Positions 24,689 to 36,979 of a DNA stretch of 64,000 nt are shown piece after piece. Source of the stretch: Phragmites australis (lineage: Eukaryota; Streptophyta; Magnoliopsida; Poales; Poaceae); assembly GCF_958298935.1 (NCBI RefSeq), contig NC_084929.1, forward strand, positions 8,432,001-8,496,000, written 5' to 3'. Position 1 is the first letter of the stretch, and the number at the start of each line of letters is the position of its first letter. The translations under genes were made by a program, and so were the position numbers. A model generated the notes under the pieces. The model was given only the letters and a program-made list of their open reading frames with translations. It was not told the DNA's origin and made no database searches.

Positions 24689-26724
24689 AGGCTATTCCAG
24701 ACCGTGTGTTTCACAATCAAGACATTCCGACCGGTTACACCATGGTACAAGTGGACTCAATACAACTATTTTTCATGAAGTACAAGCTAGACATCAGCAC
24801 ACCTGAGGGTATCAAGATTCTTGATGAGGCTGTTGGCAACTTCATTTTGTGGCCCAGACGGGATATCATCTTCAGCCGTCAGCAGTCACAATCGCCAGCG
24901 CCATGGCTGCCCTCGCGCCCAGCATCTTTGCCTCAGGCACCTCCGCCCTAAAGCCAAGCCTCTCCACCTTAGGCACCTTCGCCCCCGCGCCCAGTCTTTT
25001 CGCCTCAGGCACCTTCGCCCCCACGCCCAGCATCTCTGCCTCAGGCACCTCCACTCCAACGCCAAGCCTCTCCGCCTCAGGCACCTTCGACCCCTGTGCC
25101 CAGTCTCTCCGCCTCAGGAACCTTCACCCCCACACCCAGTCTCTCCGCCTCCGGCACCTTCACCTGAGCATCGGAGAGTCTCTATCATGGTTACCCCATT
25201 TGAAAAGACTCTAACATCTCCGGTGAAGAGGTGGCTTCTGTCATCCGCTCCAGAATCTCTAGCAAAGGGCGATCTGGCGAAAGAGACCAGCAAAACATTA
25301 TGTACCCGTTAGTTGGATTTCTTGCCTGCACCAGATGTTCCTGAGAAATATGAGAATGGCAAGCCATTTCTGCCATTGTTTCAACTCCAAGAAGGTCCAT
25401 GGGAGATGAGGAGATTCCACGAATGGTACATGAGGGCATGCCGCGTGGGCTTCTCCATAATCACTGCTTCTATCCCCGCTAACGTTTATCAGAGCGGAGA
25501 CTCCTATCTCATGGTGGACTTTAAGGACATGCACACTTTATTCCTCCACGACAAACTCGACATAAATCTCATAAGCGTGTGGTTCCTGTAAGTGCCTACA
25601 ATTTACCCCTACGTTCATAAATCTACCAATGTATGCTTTAGAAGCTAATGACTACTGACTTGTTTTGTAGAATGCAATTTAACGATACAAAAAAGTTGAA
25701 GTTACCAGTCGGATTTATTAATCTGCAACGAATTTTCCAGCCCAACTTGATCATGAAGTTGAGGACTGATGACCCCAAGATTAAGGGAAAGAGTAACAAG
25801 GAGAAAGCAAGGGTCATAAGAGAAATGACCAAGTCACGTAGGCTTGAAATGTCAACCTACATAGGAAGGGCTATGGTAGAAATGCAAGACAAGGACTACA
25901 TCATGGCTCCCTACAACTAGTAAGTATGATACGTCAAAAACCTAACATAAGCATTCAACTTAATTGGTCAATTAAGAACCGAACATAAAGATTCATGTAG
26001 TGACCACTTTATTTGTATAATGTTGATACCAAAGTCGAGCAGACTCGTGGTCCTTGACTCAGTCGATCATCCCAAAAATCGTACCAAGATCTCATCGACG
26101 TTATACAAAGGTAAAGAAAATCCCCATACATAAAATTCTTATAAATCATTTATGAATTTATAATTACTTATTGGCATTCAAATATAGCCTATAAGTGGTA
26201 CGTAATGAAAGGTGAGATACACGATGCGGCCAAGCTGAATGCGATGGCGGTTCGTACATATTTTCCGGTAATAACACATCTCTAAAGCTTGTATCTCACT
26301 ATTTATGATGAAGAGTTTTATTGAACTAACGAACACGTTGTGTTTTTATTTGAAGTGCCACAAGCAAGGTTTCAACACCGTTCTTTGTGGATATCATGTT
26401 TGCCAGTTTCTTAGGGTAAATGGGAGGTACACAACGAACCCTGAGGATGTAAGTCATCATTGCGCTTGCACATTCTTATTTGTTTTTGTTTTCGTTGTCA
26501 CTAGTGTTTTAGCTCTTTAAGTTGTGTTTTCATTTCAGGCACGGATGATCGTACCTATCCACACCTCTTTCAAAGATGAAGATATCCAAAACGTCCAACG
26601 TGACATGTGCGGGTTCATCATGCACGAAGTCATCCACAAAAGTGGCAGATTCTTTGATCTCGGAGGAGAATTGGCTAGCCATCCGAGGCTTTGTGAGTGG
26701 GAGATGAAAGAATACTTGTGTTGA
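24689..26724 (+). pseudogene. CACTA gene 2, second part: proline-rich linker and Ulp1-like C48 protease
   Basis: After the solo LTR the protein resumes with GYTMVQVDSIQ (about 24735), a Pro-rich 12-residue repeat (24931-25164), then exon blocks at 25180-25590, 25670-25920, about 25990-26110, about 26190-26270, 26356-26450 and 26540-26724. Probable introns show GTAAGTGCC near 25590 and TTTTGTAG near 25669. The Ulp1-like domain keeps a plausible catalytic set: His in the DHFICIML block (about 26005), Asp in VVLDSVD (about 26060) and Cys in [10 protein letters not shown] (about 26384). The C-terminal block is GGELASHPRLCEWEMKEYLC. Stops at 25312 and 25918 and a shift in the repeat disable the frame. 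SUMO-protease-like domains are common in plant CACTA elements; their role is unsettled. Confidence 0.75.
24931..25164 (+). repeat. 36-bp tandem repeat encoding a Pro-rich linker
   Basis: About six and a half copies starting CCTCAGGCACC, period 36 bp (one is 37 bp and shifts the frame). In the frame of the surrounding protein they give PQAPSPPRP-type repeats. Confidence 0.85.
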
Positions 26725-26929
26725 ATATTTGGCTTGTGATGTAAATTGACTTGTGATGTAAAAATATTGTACTTGTGAATAATTTTGTATTTGTGTTAAA
26801 TATTAGACTTGTGTTGATTCAAATACTGTTAAAATCTGTGATGTTGGAATCTGTCTTGAAAATGTGTTGAAATCTGGAGAGAATAAAATATTTTCTCTTT
26901 ATTATTTTTTGAATGAAATACATACCACA

Positions 26930-27223
26930 GACGGGTCCTTATGTCGCCCACCTGTGAAAATCTACCTATCTACAGGTGGTTGCAAAAGACCACATGTGAA
27001 AATATATTTCCACAGGCAGTTCACTTAAGGAACCGCTTGTGATAATCGATTTACACAGGCGGTTCCTTAAGTGAACCGCCTATGGAAATAGGTTTTTACA
27101 TGCAGTTTCTTTTGCGCTTGTAGAAATCGTTTATTTTCACAGGCCTTTGATCACAAGCGGGTTGGCTAAACGCTTGTTTAAATGGGTTATGATCTTCCTC
27201 TAAAAATAGTTTTTGTAGTTGTG
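26930..27223. repeat. CACTA right subterminal repeats and terminal inverted repeat
   Basis: Several CACAGGCGGTT / AACCGCCTATGG-type motifs (26950-27110), then the right terminal repeat ending TTTTTGTAGTTGTG at 27223. Mirror image of the array at 9283-9715. Confidence 0.82.
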
Positions 27224-27226
27224 AAC

Positions 27227-28149
27227 ACACAAAAATAAGCATAAACTTTAGAGAGACAAAGCGAGAAAGAAAGTATCGGCAACATAACTCCACAGATGAA
27301 ATATGAACCATATGCTCTATTCAAGACCATTTCATATGTCTTTGAGCACAAAAGCTTGAAACTTGAACGAAGAACAAAGCAAAAAGTCAGTCTCCGAAAG
27401 AAGCAACTTTCCAAGTTGATGGTCTAGAGACAAGGGTATTATGGACCCTCTCATATATATGATTATATGAACGTTTATGACTCTAGCAAAAAGAAGAACA
27501 ACTTTCTAATGTTGAAAAATCGTAGCTCAATGGAAAAAAAAGAAAATCAACAAGAAAATCACAACCGAAAAGGAAAACTTGCAAACTTGCAAGGGAACCA
27601 ATAGAGAGAGACTAGGAGAAGAGGAATTCAAGCATATGCAAGAACATAAACTTTATTGCTCAAATAGGTCAGCCCTATTACATAGGTAGCACTCATCTTG
27701 CTCTCCTCTAAAACCCTAGTACTAGGCTCTCCAATGGGTGGCACATGGGGGCTCAAGTGGCTAGTTCAAACTCTCCCATAACTCTTTTCCTCTATTTATA
27801 GGCATAGAAAACTTGATACTTAAGTTTTCTAGCTTGTTACCAAAATACCTCTCTCTTGTAGTACACTCCTACCTATCATCGAGAGCATTTTGGTTCATTT
27901 CTTGCTCCGTCCATCAAACGGCCGCGACGCCTTCACGACTTAGCTTCACCTCGACGCAAGCTTCACGATGGTGCCACATACTCCTCCAATCCTCCTACAA
28001 TTTTGAGGCTCAACTGTGAAACCCTCTGCACACTTCTCAAAGCGTGACTCGCCACTTGCTTACACCTTAAGCAAACACACTGATATCGACACGTGTACTC
28101 CGTCTTGCGATCCTGACTGTCAGTAATTCTTTTCTGCTCCCGATCCCTC
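27227..28149 (-). mobile_element. LTR-like remnant, probably minus orientation
   Basis: On the minus strand there is a TATA-like CCTATAAATAGAGG (near 27790-27805) followed about 140 bp later by AATAAAG (near 27650), the spacing of an LTR promoter and its polyadenylation signal. The boundaries are not clear and no terminal TG/CA pair could be assigned. No coding region. Confidence 0.3.
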
Positions 28150-29035
28150 TATTTCTATGAAGGATCTTAGGCCTTCTCCATCATTTTCTTGGCATCTCAA
28201 TGGAACGACGCAATGGTGACATGTTTCTCTCTCAGCGCCAATATATGTTGGATATTTTGGACCGTGCGGGTATGATAGGTTGCAAACCTTGCAGTACACC
28301 TATGGACACTCACTCGAAGCTCTCATATGCTGGTCCTCCTGTGAGCGATCCTACCCACTACCACAGTCTTGCTAGCGCTCTTCAGTATCTCACATTCACT
28401 CGGCCACATGTTGCTTACGCAGTTCAGCAGGTCTGTCTTCACATGCATGATCCTCGAGAGCCTCACTATATAGCACTGAAGCGCATCCTCCGGTACATCC
28501 ATAGCACTCTAGATCATGGCTGGTTTCTCCACCAGTCATGTTCGATAGGGCTGGTTGTTTACTCTGATGCTGATTGGGCAGTTGCCCGGATACTCACAAG
28601 TCCATATCTAGCTATGCACTGTTGCTAGGTGTGAATGTTATTTCCTAGTCCTCCAAGCATCAGAACACAGTGTCCTACTCCAGTGAGGTGGTGGAGTATC
28701 GGGTTGTGGAAAATGCCATTGCCGAGGCCTATTGGTTGCAGCAGTTACTTTAGGAGCTTCACAGTCCACTTTGTCGTGCGGCCCTTGTCTACTGTGATAA
28801 CATCAGTGTCGTCTACCTCTCCACGAACCTAGTGTAACATCAGCGCACCAAACACGCAGAGATTGATCTACAGTTTATTCGGGAGTGTGTCGCCTTCCGT
28901 GATGTTCATGTTCTTCACGTTCCGACTTTGTCGTAGTATGTTGACATCTTCACCAAGGGCCTTTCGATGTTGGTATTCACTGAATTCAGGTCTAGTCTGA
29001 ACGTCCGCTCTAGTGACGCTCTGACTGTGGGGACG
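28150..29035 (+). pseudogene. Ty1/copia pol fragment: end of reverse transcriptase and RNase H
   Basis: Blocks in order: MKDLRP and HHFLGIS separated by a shift near 28172, LSQRQYMLDILDRAGM (about 28235), YHSLASALQYLTFTRPHVAYAVQQVC (about 28360), then the RNase H block VVYSDADWA (28553). After a shift near 28580 come SWSSKHQNTVSYSS, AEAYWLQQLL, CDNISVVYLS, RTKHAEIDLQFIRE and DIFTKGL. The last region before the LTR follows. The first parts of gag, integrase and RT are absent, so this is a 5'-truncated, broken copy. Confidence 0.85.
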
Positions 29036-29107
29036 TGTTAGACAGATAATCATATTACATGCACACGCACGAGCCGGAAGGCTAGGAGCCAGATTATCTG
29101 TCTAACA
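29036..29107 (+). repeat. 72-bp LTR remnant with perfect 16-bp inverted ends
   Basis: TGTTAGACAGATAATC at 29036 is exactly mirrored by GATTATCTGTCTAACA ending at 29107. A purine-rich GTGGGGACG directly precedes it, as a polypurine tract precedes a 3' LTR. Best read as the 3' LTR of the copia fragment, reduced by an internal deletion. Confidence 0.6.
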
Positions 29108-31899
29108 GGTTGGTTAAAGTGGATTTGAAAAAAAAAAACCGTACTCTCTCGTTCTATTTCGACATTTCTTGTATTTTTAGGGTAAAGTGTATGAATGCAA
29201 GTTTTGTATTTTCTAGGTTATTTGGTCAACTCAAAATTAAAGAAATGAACTAAAGATTCAACCCGTCCAATTAAGTTAAAAGAAAAAATAAATTAAGTGG
29301 TAACCTAAACTACATATTGGGTGTCCACTTATATTCCTAGTAAAGTGTATTAGTAGTATGATTGTTACTTGCTGTGACGTATATCTCATCCCTTTTTAAA
29401 ACTTTTCATGCGTGGCTAATTAAGAAGGCGTGCATCTTGGTTTATGGGCTGAGGGCATAGGTGGAGCACGACAATTTTAGATAAATTTGAATTATTATTT
29501 GACCACATTTATTAGTAGATAAAAAATTAAGTAATGGAAGGCATTTGTTTATGCTTAGATTCATCTCAACATCCTTAGTTGCAATACGTTTTCTCACTAC
29601 CTGAATTGTCAACAATTTGAAAGCAATTTAATTATTTGATCCGTTGCTGGATTGTAATTAATTAGTTGTTTATCCTGTAAACTTAACTATTGTTTTCTTA
29701 CACTCTTTAAGCGTTCGACGGCAGAACATCTTTGTATTAACCGAGTTGCAGTTTAATAGTTCTTAATATTGTTTTAGAAAATACTTCCTGAAAAATCACT
29801 TGTAGTATTTGATGAAGTGAGGTTTTTGGTCAGTTTGGTAGAGTTTCGGATTCTTTTAGAAATGCTTTAGTTCAGTTTCTTCTTGAAAATATTTCTATGG
29901 TAAATTAGAATTACTTGGTGCAATCGTTTGACTAGTTGGATCGATTCTGATTATTGAGAGAGGATGATAGTAGTAAATGAGAAGAAAGTAATTCAGAAAC
30001 CGGAGAAATCATATTTTGTCTGTTTTTTTTTCTCATAGTGTAAAAAAGAAAAACATTTATCTTATTTTGGATTTAAAACACTTGTCAAAAGCACCGTTTG
30101 AGGGAGAATCTATTTATTCTTATAAGAATCCGAAATGTTTCTCGCCTCTAACAGGGCCTTATGGTACTTAATAACACCCAGGTGTTCGACTTCTCAGATA
30201 TGGTTTAATTCCATCCTTGGTTAGCAACGTGTCAACTGCTAGCAGATCAGTAAGCAGGGCCGACGGGTACAATGGTAGTTAGACAAATCTTACCTTGCTG
30301 GTTTGTGCGAGAGTGAGGGTCTATATTGATTTTAGGTGAGTGGTTGATGAGTGTCTATAAAAAAGGCCTAAAGCTATAGAATCGATTACTCACAAAATAT
30401 ATAATCAAGAGAAGTGATTGAATAATTGCATAAGCTAAAAATAAATTTTTGTTATTAAAATTTCACCCAGTATAAATCCACAATGATTTAAAACTTAGTA
30501 AAATCTTAGAAATAAGATCCAATTGAATTGAAAGAATGGTAGTGGAAATGAGACAAAATTTAACAACTAATATAACAAGACATGTCAATCGAATATTCGA
30601 TCTTAAGATATGCCCCTGAAAGCGAAAATCATGTCATACAGTGAAAATAATAAACCTATATAAACCTGGAGATTATCAATACATCATCTTGAAATTTTCA
30701 TCTTCATAGCATGAAATTGTTCACAAGATGCCTCACAAAAAACATAAAAAAATTCTCTAGAAAAATCACTATTTTTCTCTCTTAAAACTCTCTCTCGTGT
30801 TGGGCTCTCTCTTGTTTGTGATACCCCAAACCAGCAGCCTACCTCGTCCTCATATAACCCAGACCAGCCTGGTTCGAAACTGACCCGAAAACCAGCCTCA
30901 AACCCGCCTGGGCTTCGGGCTCGTCTTTGGGCGCTCCTCCTACGACACTGCATGCCAGCCTCAGCCTGCTCCGCCCACTTGGGCCACTCCCGCACCTACC
31001 GGTTTGGGCCGCATGAGCTGGGCCACGCCTGGCTGCCCTTCCTGGCCGCTTGGGCTGAGGCATCCCTCTCGGCTGGCTCCGCGTCTGCCTGGGCCACACG
31101 CCATGTGCTTGGCTGGCCTCGCCCTCACACACTGGGAATTTTATATATATATTTGCAAAATTACATGGCCATTTCGAAAAATTACAACAATAGGCTACCG
31201 TCGACCGTTCATCGGGCTAGAGCAATTTCTTGCCTGATGAACGGGCAACACCTTGTGGGTCCAGGCAATCAAACAATATTAAATGTGTTGATGGGGGTCT
31301 TGTTTGCTGAATGGGTAAGATTTTCATCGCTGCGATGCTAGGACGGCCTACCCAAAAGATGTCACCCGAACTGTGATCGACCTTTTGGGTATTTAAATTG
31401 GTCGCATTGGCCCTGCCGACGTCATCCATTCATTTGTTTCCAACCTAACTGAGGGAGGGAGGAGAGGAGGAGAGGGGAGGGCAGAGGATAAATTTTGCAG
31501 TGAAGCCCTGTAGGAAAGAGGTATGTTTTTTTATCTTTTTTTTATAAATCCGTAGGATAACACTAGTGCTAGTTTTTAATATAGGTTAGAGGTTAGATCT
31601 AGGATTTTTTTTATAAACTCGGTATGATAGCCACTAGAAGTAGGTCAGAATGTAGATCTAGGTTTAGAATTAGGGTTAGACATAGTTTAGCAACTAAATC
31701 CTATTTGTATGTATATTTTAACAATTAGATGTAGTATTTAGACATATGACAGTTATTAGATGTAGGATTTAGACATAGTGTAGGTATAATAGAGGTAGTA
31801 GATTTAGGTTTTAGAGGTGTTTGGTGTAGCGATCCGGGGATATTTTGTTGCAGTATAGATTACATGTTGTGCCATGTTTGTAAAGAATTTTGCATTATT
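29108..31899. other. Long stretch without a recognised gene
   Basis: 29108-30680 is AT-rich and shows no motif. 30820-31135 is GC-rich with overlapping open frames on both strands and no recognisable domain. 31440-31520 is a purine-rich GAGGAGAGG tract that may be the 5' leader of the MULE that follows. A short hairpin (CGTTCATC...GATGAACG, 31205-31242) lies in between. Confidence 0.4.
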
Positions 31900-34620
31900 G
31901 TAGATGTAGTTTGACGTAATTTTTTATGTTCTGTCGCAATAATGTTAGGGTTTTTATCGATGGTTGTCAGGTATGTCAGATCAATGGTAGTTTAGGATTT
32001 TTTTATCAGGACAGTGAAATATTATATAGTCTGGAAGGAGTAGTATTGTATATATTTCAGTCAATGAACAAGGGTACGTCCAGACCTATGTACATAAGTG
32101 TTGGACACTTGTGTGCTTGGTTGATGTGGGGTTCAAAAGACCCTGAGGTTCAAGAGATGATTATTAGTATTGTGGGCAATCGTTTAAGAGATGGTATATA
32201 CTAGGAGGTGTACCCGCTCAAGGAATATCAAGTCCGGAGGAGGTACCAGTAGGATGTTGCGCACAGAGATTGCCCTCCTATATTGCTTGTGCAATGGAAG
32301 AATAAGGAGGCAATTGAGAAGATGCATGGTGGGGGGTACGCGGAGGAGGTGGGTGCACATTCATCGGATTATCCGACTGAACCGATCGGTGAGGTAGACG
32401 AGGGGGAACAAATTCCTTCTCTAATTGAATAGATGGAGTGGGATAAAGTTGAGGCTGACGAATCTCCTGAGTATGACATGTCAAATGATGAGACAATGCT
32501 CCTATTCCCACAGACTGGAACATTCCCAACTTTAATAACCTTGTAGTGAATGAGGGGAATTAGGTGCCCTGGGAGTATAAGTAGAATGAGGTGACCAAGG
32601 GTGCTAGGTATCCTACTAGTCTGGTCATGAAGGATACTGGGTGACATCACTTCGATGGCAATTTTTTGTTGTCAAGTCAAACAAGAAGGAATATGATATG
32701 AAGTGCATGAAGAAGGGTTGCCTGTGGCGGGTGTACAGTTTCAAGGGGAAGTGTGTTGAGAATTAAGTGTCAATTGTGGTGGATCACACTTGCATGATGA
32801 ACGAATTTGAGCCCAGCCACAGGAACATTACCGCAGCCTTTGTTGCCAATGTGATGTACGCCCAGATTGTGAACAACCTGAGCTACGAACTAGGGTCTAT
32901 AATTAGGCAAATTGAGGAGTACAAGTACACTATCAGCTACAACAAGGGATAAAGGGCAAAGAGGAAGGAAATTGAGATGAGGTTCGGGACCTACGAAGCG
33001 TCATATGATAATTTTTCACACTTGCTACATACCATTGCTCAGAGGAACCCGGGGACATATTACGGCATTGATAAGTACCCATTGTTGTTCAAAGCTGACA
33101 AGTATGTCCTAAAGTGATGCTTCTTTGTATTAGGACCATGCATTAAAGCTTTCAAGCATTGTCGGCCTATCCTCTGCATTGACAGCACTTTCCTTACTAG
33201 CATGTACAAGGGACAGATCCTGACTACTATTGGGAGTTGATGGGAACAACCAAGTGCTACCATTAGCCTTTGCATTTATGGAGAGTAAGAATACCAGCAG
33301 TTGATATTGGTCTCTGTACCATGTTAGGATGAAAATTGTGGGTGGTCAGCCGAATGTGTGCCTTATACATGAACGGTATGCAGGGATGCTGAAGGCTATT
33401 TAGGATCTACAGAATGCGATAGACGATTATGTGATGGGACCTGTGTGGCGACATACGTAGAGTAGGTGATGCATAATGCATTTGGATGCAAACTTCTTCC
33501 ACCAATTAAAGAACAAGAACCTCATAAATATGTTAAAGAGGTTATGTGGTCAGAACCAGCAGTGGAAATTTGATGGTCTTTGGAAGGCACTGGATGAGAT
33601 GACAAAGAAGCAAACACAGGAGCGTGTACGGAGGCCCGAGAGGGGACCCGAGGACAAACCAGTATCTCTTGACTCCCTGCCAATGGACAATGAAGCTTGC
33701 ATAACATGGAGGACCGGGTCATCTACTAGGTTATTTAGCGAGTGGATTGAGAATGAGCTGAATGAGAAGTGTGCTCTGATCTACAACACAAATGGGGCTA
33801 GGAATGGTATTGTGACTACAAATTTAGTAGAGGTTTAAAATTGGGTGATGAAAGGTGTGAGGGGGTTGCTGCTGGTGGAGATTGTAGAGTTCATACTTCA
33901 AGGGACCTGCAAGTATTTTAGGGAGCGCTATGCAATAGAGCACCTAACGCTAAGTGATGCTCGTCTGATTTATGGGACGAAGATGAATAAGTATATGAAA
34001 GACAAGAATGAGAATGCAAAGATGCACTAGGTGAAGGACATGGGAACTGCACAACACAGATACGAAGTTCTATGTAGGGATAAAGGAAGGAGGGGGGCGG
34101 GTATGCGTGAGAGAGTTATCCAAGAGTGCAACCTATTCAATGCACGTGTGTTTGCAGCTGCTACAAGTCAATGCTACTGAACAAGCCATGCTCACAAGTG
34201 ATTGCCGTGTATGGTGTGACAGGGATGAGGACTCAGAGGTACATCTCCAACTACTTCAAGAAGGAAGCTCTTTTCAACACTTGAAACCATGAGGTATATG
34301 GTTTTTGGATTTATGGTTATTTCATGAAGGAACCTAGGCCCGATTATGTGTTCATCCCTGATCCCGACAAGATGAAGCAGAAGAAGGGACGACGTAGGAC
34401 TACAAGGTTTCGAAATGACATGGACAAAGCAGAGTCCGATCATCACATGAAATGGTGTAGCAAGTCCTACGGAACATGGTACACTTATAAGAAATGCACC
34501 GTTGGTGTTCCAAGTGTCAACCCTGCAGAAAAAGGTCCTTTCGGCTTAGCTACAGATGGGAGATGTCCTCGTTCTTGTCGATTGTCAGCTTCGTTGACTC
34601 ATTGAGTTTGATTAATGTTG
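31900..34620 (+). pseudogene. MULE (Mutator-like) transposase, copy 1, degenerate
   Basis: N-terminal blocks from 31950, an acidic middle (about 32330-32500), a DNA-binding region with HHFDGNF (about 32650), then the MULE core. The core shows FGTYEASYDN (about 32985), NPGTYYGIDKYPLL (about 33050), HCRPILCIDSTFLTS (about 33160, first catalytic Asp), LPLAFAFMES and RMKIVGGQPNVCLIHERYAG (about 33335). The downstream region has ALDEMTKKQTQERV (33590), CKYFRERYAI and a final zinc-knuckle block whose cysteines are partly lost (CSKSYGTWYTYKKC, about 34450). Many stops and shifts. A second copy, at 49772-51945, keeps the knuckle intact. Confidence 0.8.
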
Positions 34621-34710
34621 TAATTCATGTTGTGATAGATATTCGTGTGCATAACTCTATAGCTTGATGTTATAGTAGTGATACTTTCATTATGTTTGAG
34701 GTTGTAACGT

Positions 34711-35402
34711 TGTTGAGGGTTAGTCCCTGACAATATATCTGGGGTATGCTAGACGATGGGTGTGTGATCAACGTTTCCAGTGGCTTGGTGAGTATGTGTG
34801 TGTGTCAAAGTAATTCCAGAACACCAAGGTTTATCCAGGTTCAGGCCTCCCTCAAGATAATAGCCCTAGATCCTGTGTATTTTCTTATGAGTTGGATGAT
34901 CTTGTCCCATTACAGGCCCGGTCCTCTCCCTTTATATAGTAGGAGGCGAAGCAGAATATGCCAAAATACGGTGGCCGCCCTATACCTAACAAAGATAGCT
35001 ACTCCTAGGTTACCATTACGGGTGGCGGGCATGCCCGACACGGCCTGGCCATCTGGCACATTCAGTACCATCCGCCAACCATCGTCACACTTGCTGCACG
35101 CTCATCACGCCCGTCTGCCCGGCCATCGCACACACCTACCAGGCTATCTCGTAGCATTATCTCTGCACCAGGCCATGACTTCGCTCGCAACATTAAATAT
35201 GATTAGATTGATTTGGTGAGTACCTGCCCCGTGACCAGCCCTAGCTGGTCGTGGGATTTCCACCTGCGACTAGAGGACTGGTCGCGCGAGCTCTACCTAG
35301 TCATGCAGGGGGGACCATGGTCTTGAAAATATCAACCGCCAGCTGGCACCTGCCATCATGGGATTTTCCTAACAGAGGACCCGCTTATTCTTTACGTTGA
35401 TA
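34711..35402 (-). repeat. LTR copy 1 of old gypsy element
   Basis: Starts TGTTGAGGGTTAGTCCCTGA and ends GTTGATA before TAGCCCCTAAGC, the complement of its polypurine tract. Homologous copies are at 49341-49771 and 51949-52354. Confidence 0.75.
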
Positions 35403-35416
35403 GTAGCCCCTAAGCT

Positions 35417-36979
35417 ACACTGCGAATGTGGTAGACTGATTGGTTCACCGTATGATTAGCTGGACCCCATCTGGCTGTGGTCAGGCCTAGTCGAATCATT
35501 TGGGCCCCGTGTGATCCTAAGTTCACCCAAGGAGTGGTCGTCGAAGTGGCTCGCTCTTGGGGTCGACTTAGGAAACCTCATCCCAAGTGGAGGTTCAAAC
35601 GTCTGGGGAGAGAGAGAGAGATCATGAGGGAGAGAAAAATGTGAGTGAGAGAGAATCATGGGAGAGAGAAACATTAATTGCTGCCAGACCTAAGGGAATT
35701 TTGGTTCCCCAAGTGTATTTGTGCGAATTTCGTGGAGGCTGGACTCCGTGGTGGTTGGGATATCGTGCCAGCCCTAAAAATTGGAAAGCCTAAGGTCCCC
35801 ATCCTTTCATCACCTCCCATACCCTCCAAGCCTTTTGCGCTCATAGCCCTTCTTCTCCATCCCCGTTCTTACATCAGCATGGCGCCGCACACTAGCAATG
35901 AGCTAGATTTCACTAAGTGCAATGCAGTGAGGCTAAAACAAATGCATGATGCCAACCTACTTTCTCGCCACCTGTCATCTAGATACTGCTCTAGGGAGAG
36001 CGTGCCAGCTCCTCGCAATGGGGAGGTCATCATGTTTGTTTCCTTCTTCCTGGCTAGCCTCGTGTCGACCGTCTCCGAGTTATTCACCACTATCATTACC
36101 TTCTATGACATCCACCATCTTCATCTTAACCCCAATTCCATTATCACGCTGAGCATCTTTGATCACATGTGCGAGAATTTTATTTGGTGGCGGGGGGGGG
36201 GGGGGGGCAAGGCCTTTCGTACCGCTTGCTAGCTAGGTTCGTGACGCTTAGGAAAACTGTAGTCGCGATAAGCCCTTCAGTGGCAACCGGTGCTCAACCC
36301 GAGTTAGGGCTTGTGGCTTCGTGGTCTTTGTCCTCCGGCTACCTATATCCTTAAAACTGCACGAGTGCCAATATGAATCCCCACTCAAACGGTTTGGTAC
36401 TCACCACATGAGCGAGTAGGCAACGTAACTAGCAACACAGAAAAACATGAAAAAATAGGAAAAAAGGACTACATAATCTGACTTGCTCTAGCCCCCGACC
36501 GTCTGTTCGAGAGAAAAATCTGCTGACTAGGCGGTCAAGCCTTCGAAACGGGAAAACTTACAAGCCATATTCTACTCTCATTCAAAAGATCCTGCAACAT
36601 AGAGAAATAGGCTCGTCTTCGAGTAACCCTACACATAGAACTTTGTGCAACTGAGCTATGTTTCAGGAGTTGTGCAATTCACGGCCATCCTCCATGGCTA
36701 ACTTGACCACACCAGATCGGGTAACATCGACCACCTTGTCGGGCCCCTCCCACTCGGGGGAGAGCTTATTCCGACCTGTCTTATTTTGGATTTTCCAAAG
36801 GACGAGGTTGCCTACGACCAGTGACCGCTTATGCACCTTGCAGTCATGATAGCGTCTAAGGCGTTGCTGATATCATGCGGTTTGAATTAGAGCACGATCG
36901 CGGAACTCCTCTATCAGGTTTATGTCATCCTCTTATCATGCGATCTAGTTGTTGTCCGAGTAGCTGGTCACTCAGGAGA
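35417..36979 (-). other. 3' non-coding and eroded interior of old gypsy element
   Basis: Between the LTR and the integrase remnant. Short open frames without domains. A long G run lies at about 36190-36207 (14 or more G in a row). No independent gene seen. Confidence 0.45.

Larger units (their letters stand above)
9283..27223 (+). mobile_element. Complete CACTA (En/Spm-type) DNA transposon with nested insertions
   Basis: The left end reads CACTACTATAAAAGTTATTT. The right end, read on the minus strand, is CACAACTACAAAAACTATTT: about 18 of 22 terminal positions match. The 3-bp flanks are AAC at both 9280-9282 and 27224-27226, the target duplication expected of CACTA elements. Both ends carry subterminal repeats built around CACAGGCGGTT and AACCGCCTGTG. 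Inside are a tnp2-type transposase (10316-13600) and a second gene with Transposase_24-like and Ulp1-like parts (20598-26724). Two later insertions, hAT 15925-19720 and a solo LTR 22223-24688, bring the length to 17.9 kb; without them it is about 11.7 kb. Stops in both genes make it non-autonomous today. Confidence 0.88.

Noticed and set aside
30684..31341. Open frames on both strands that could be a gene
   Set aside because: Biased GC-rich composition, no recognisable motif, frames overlap.
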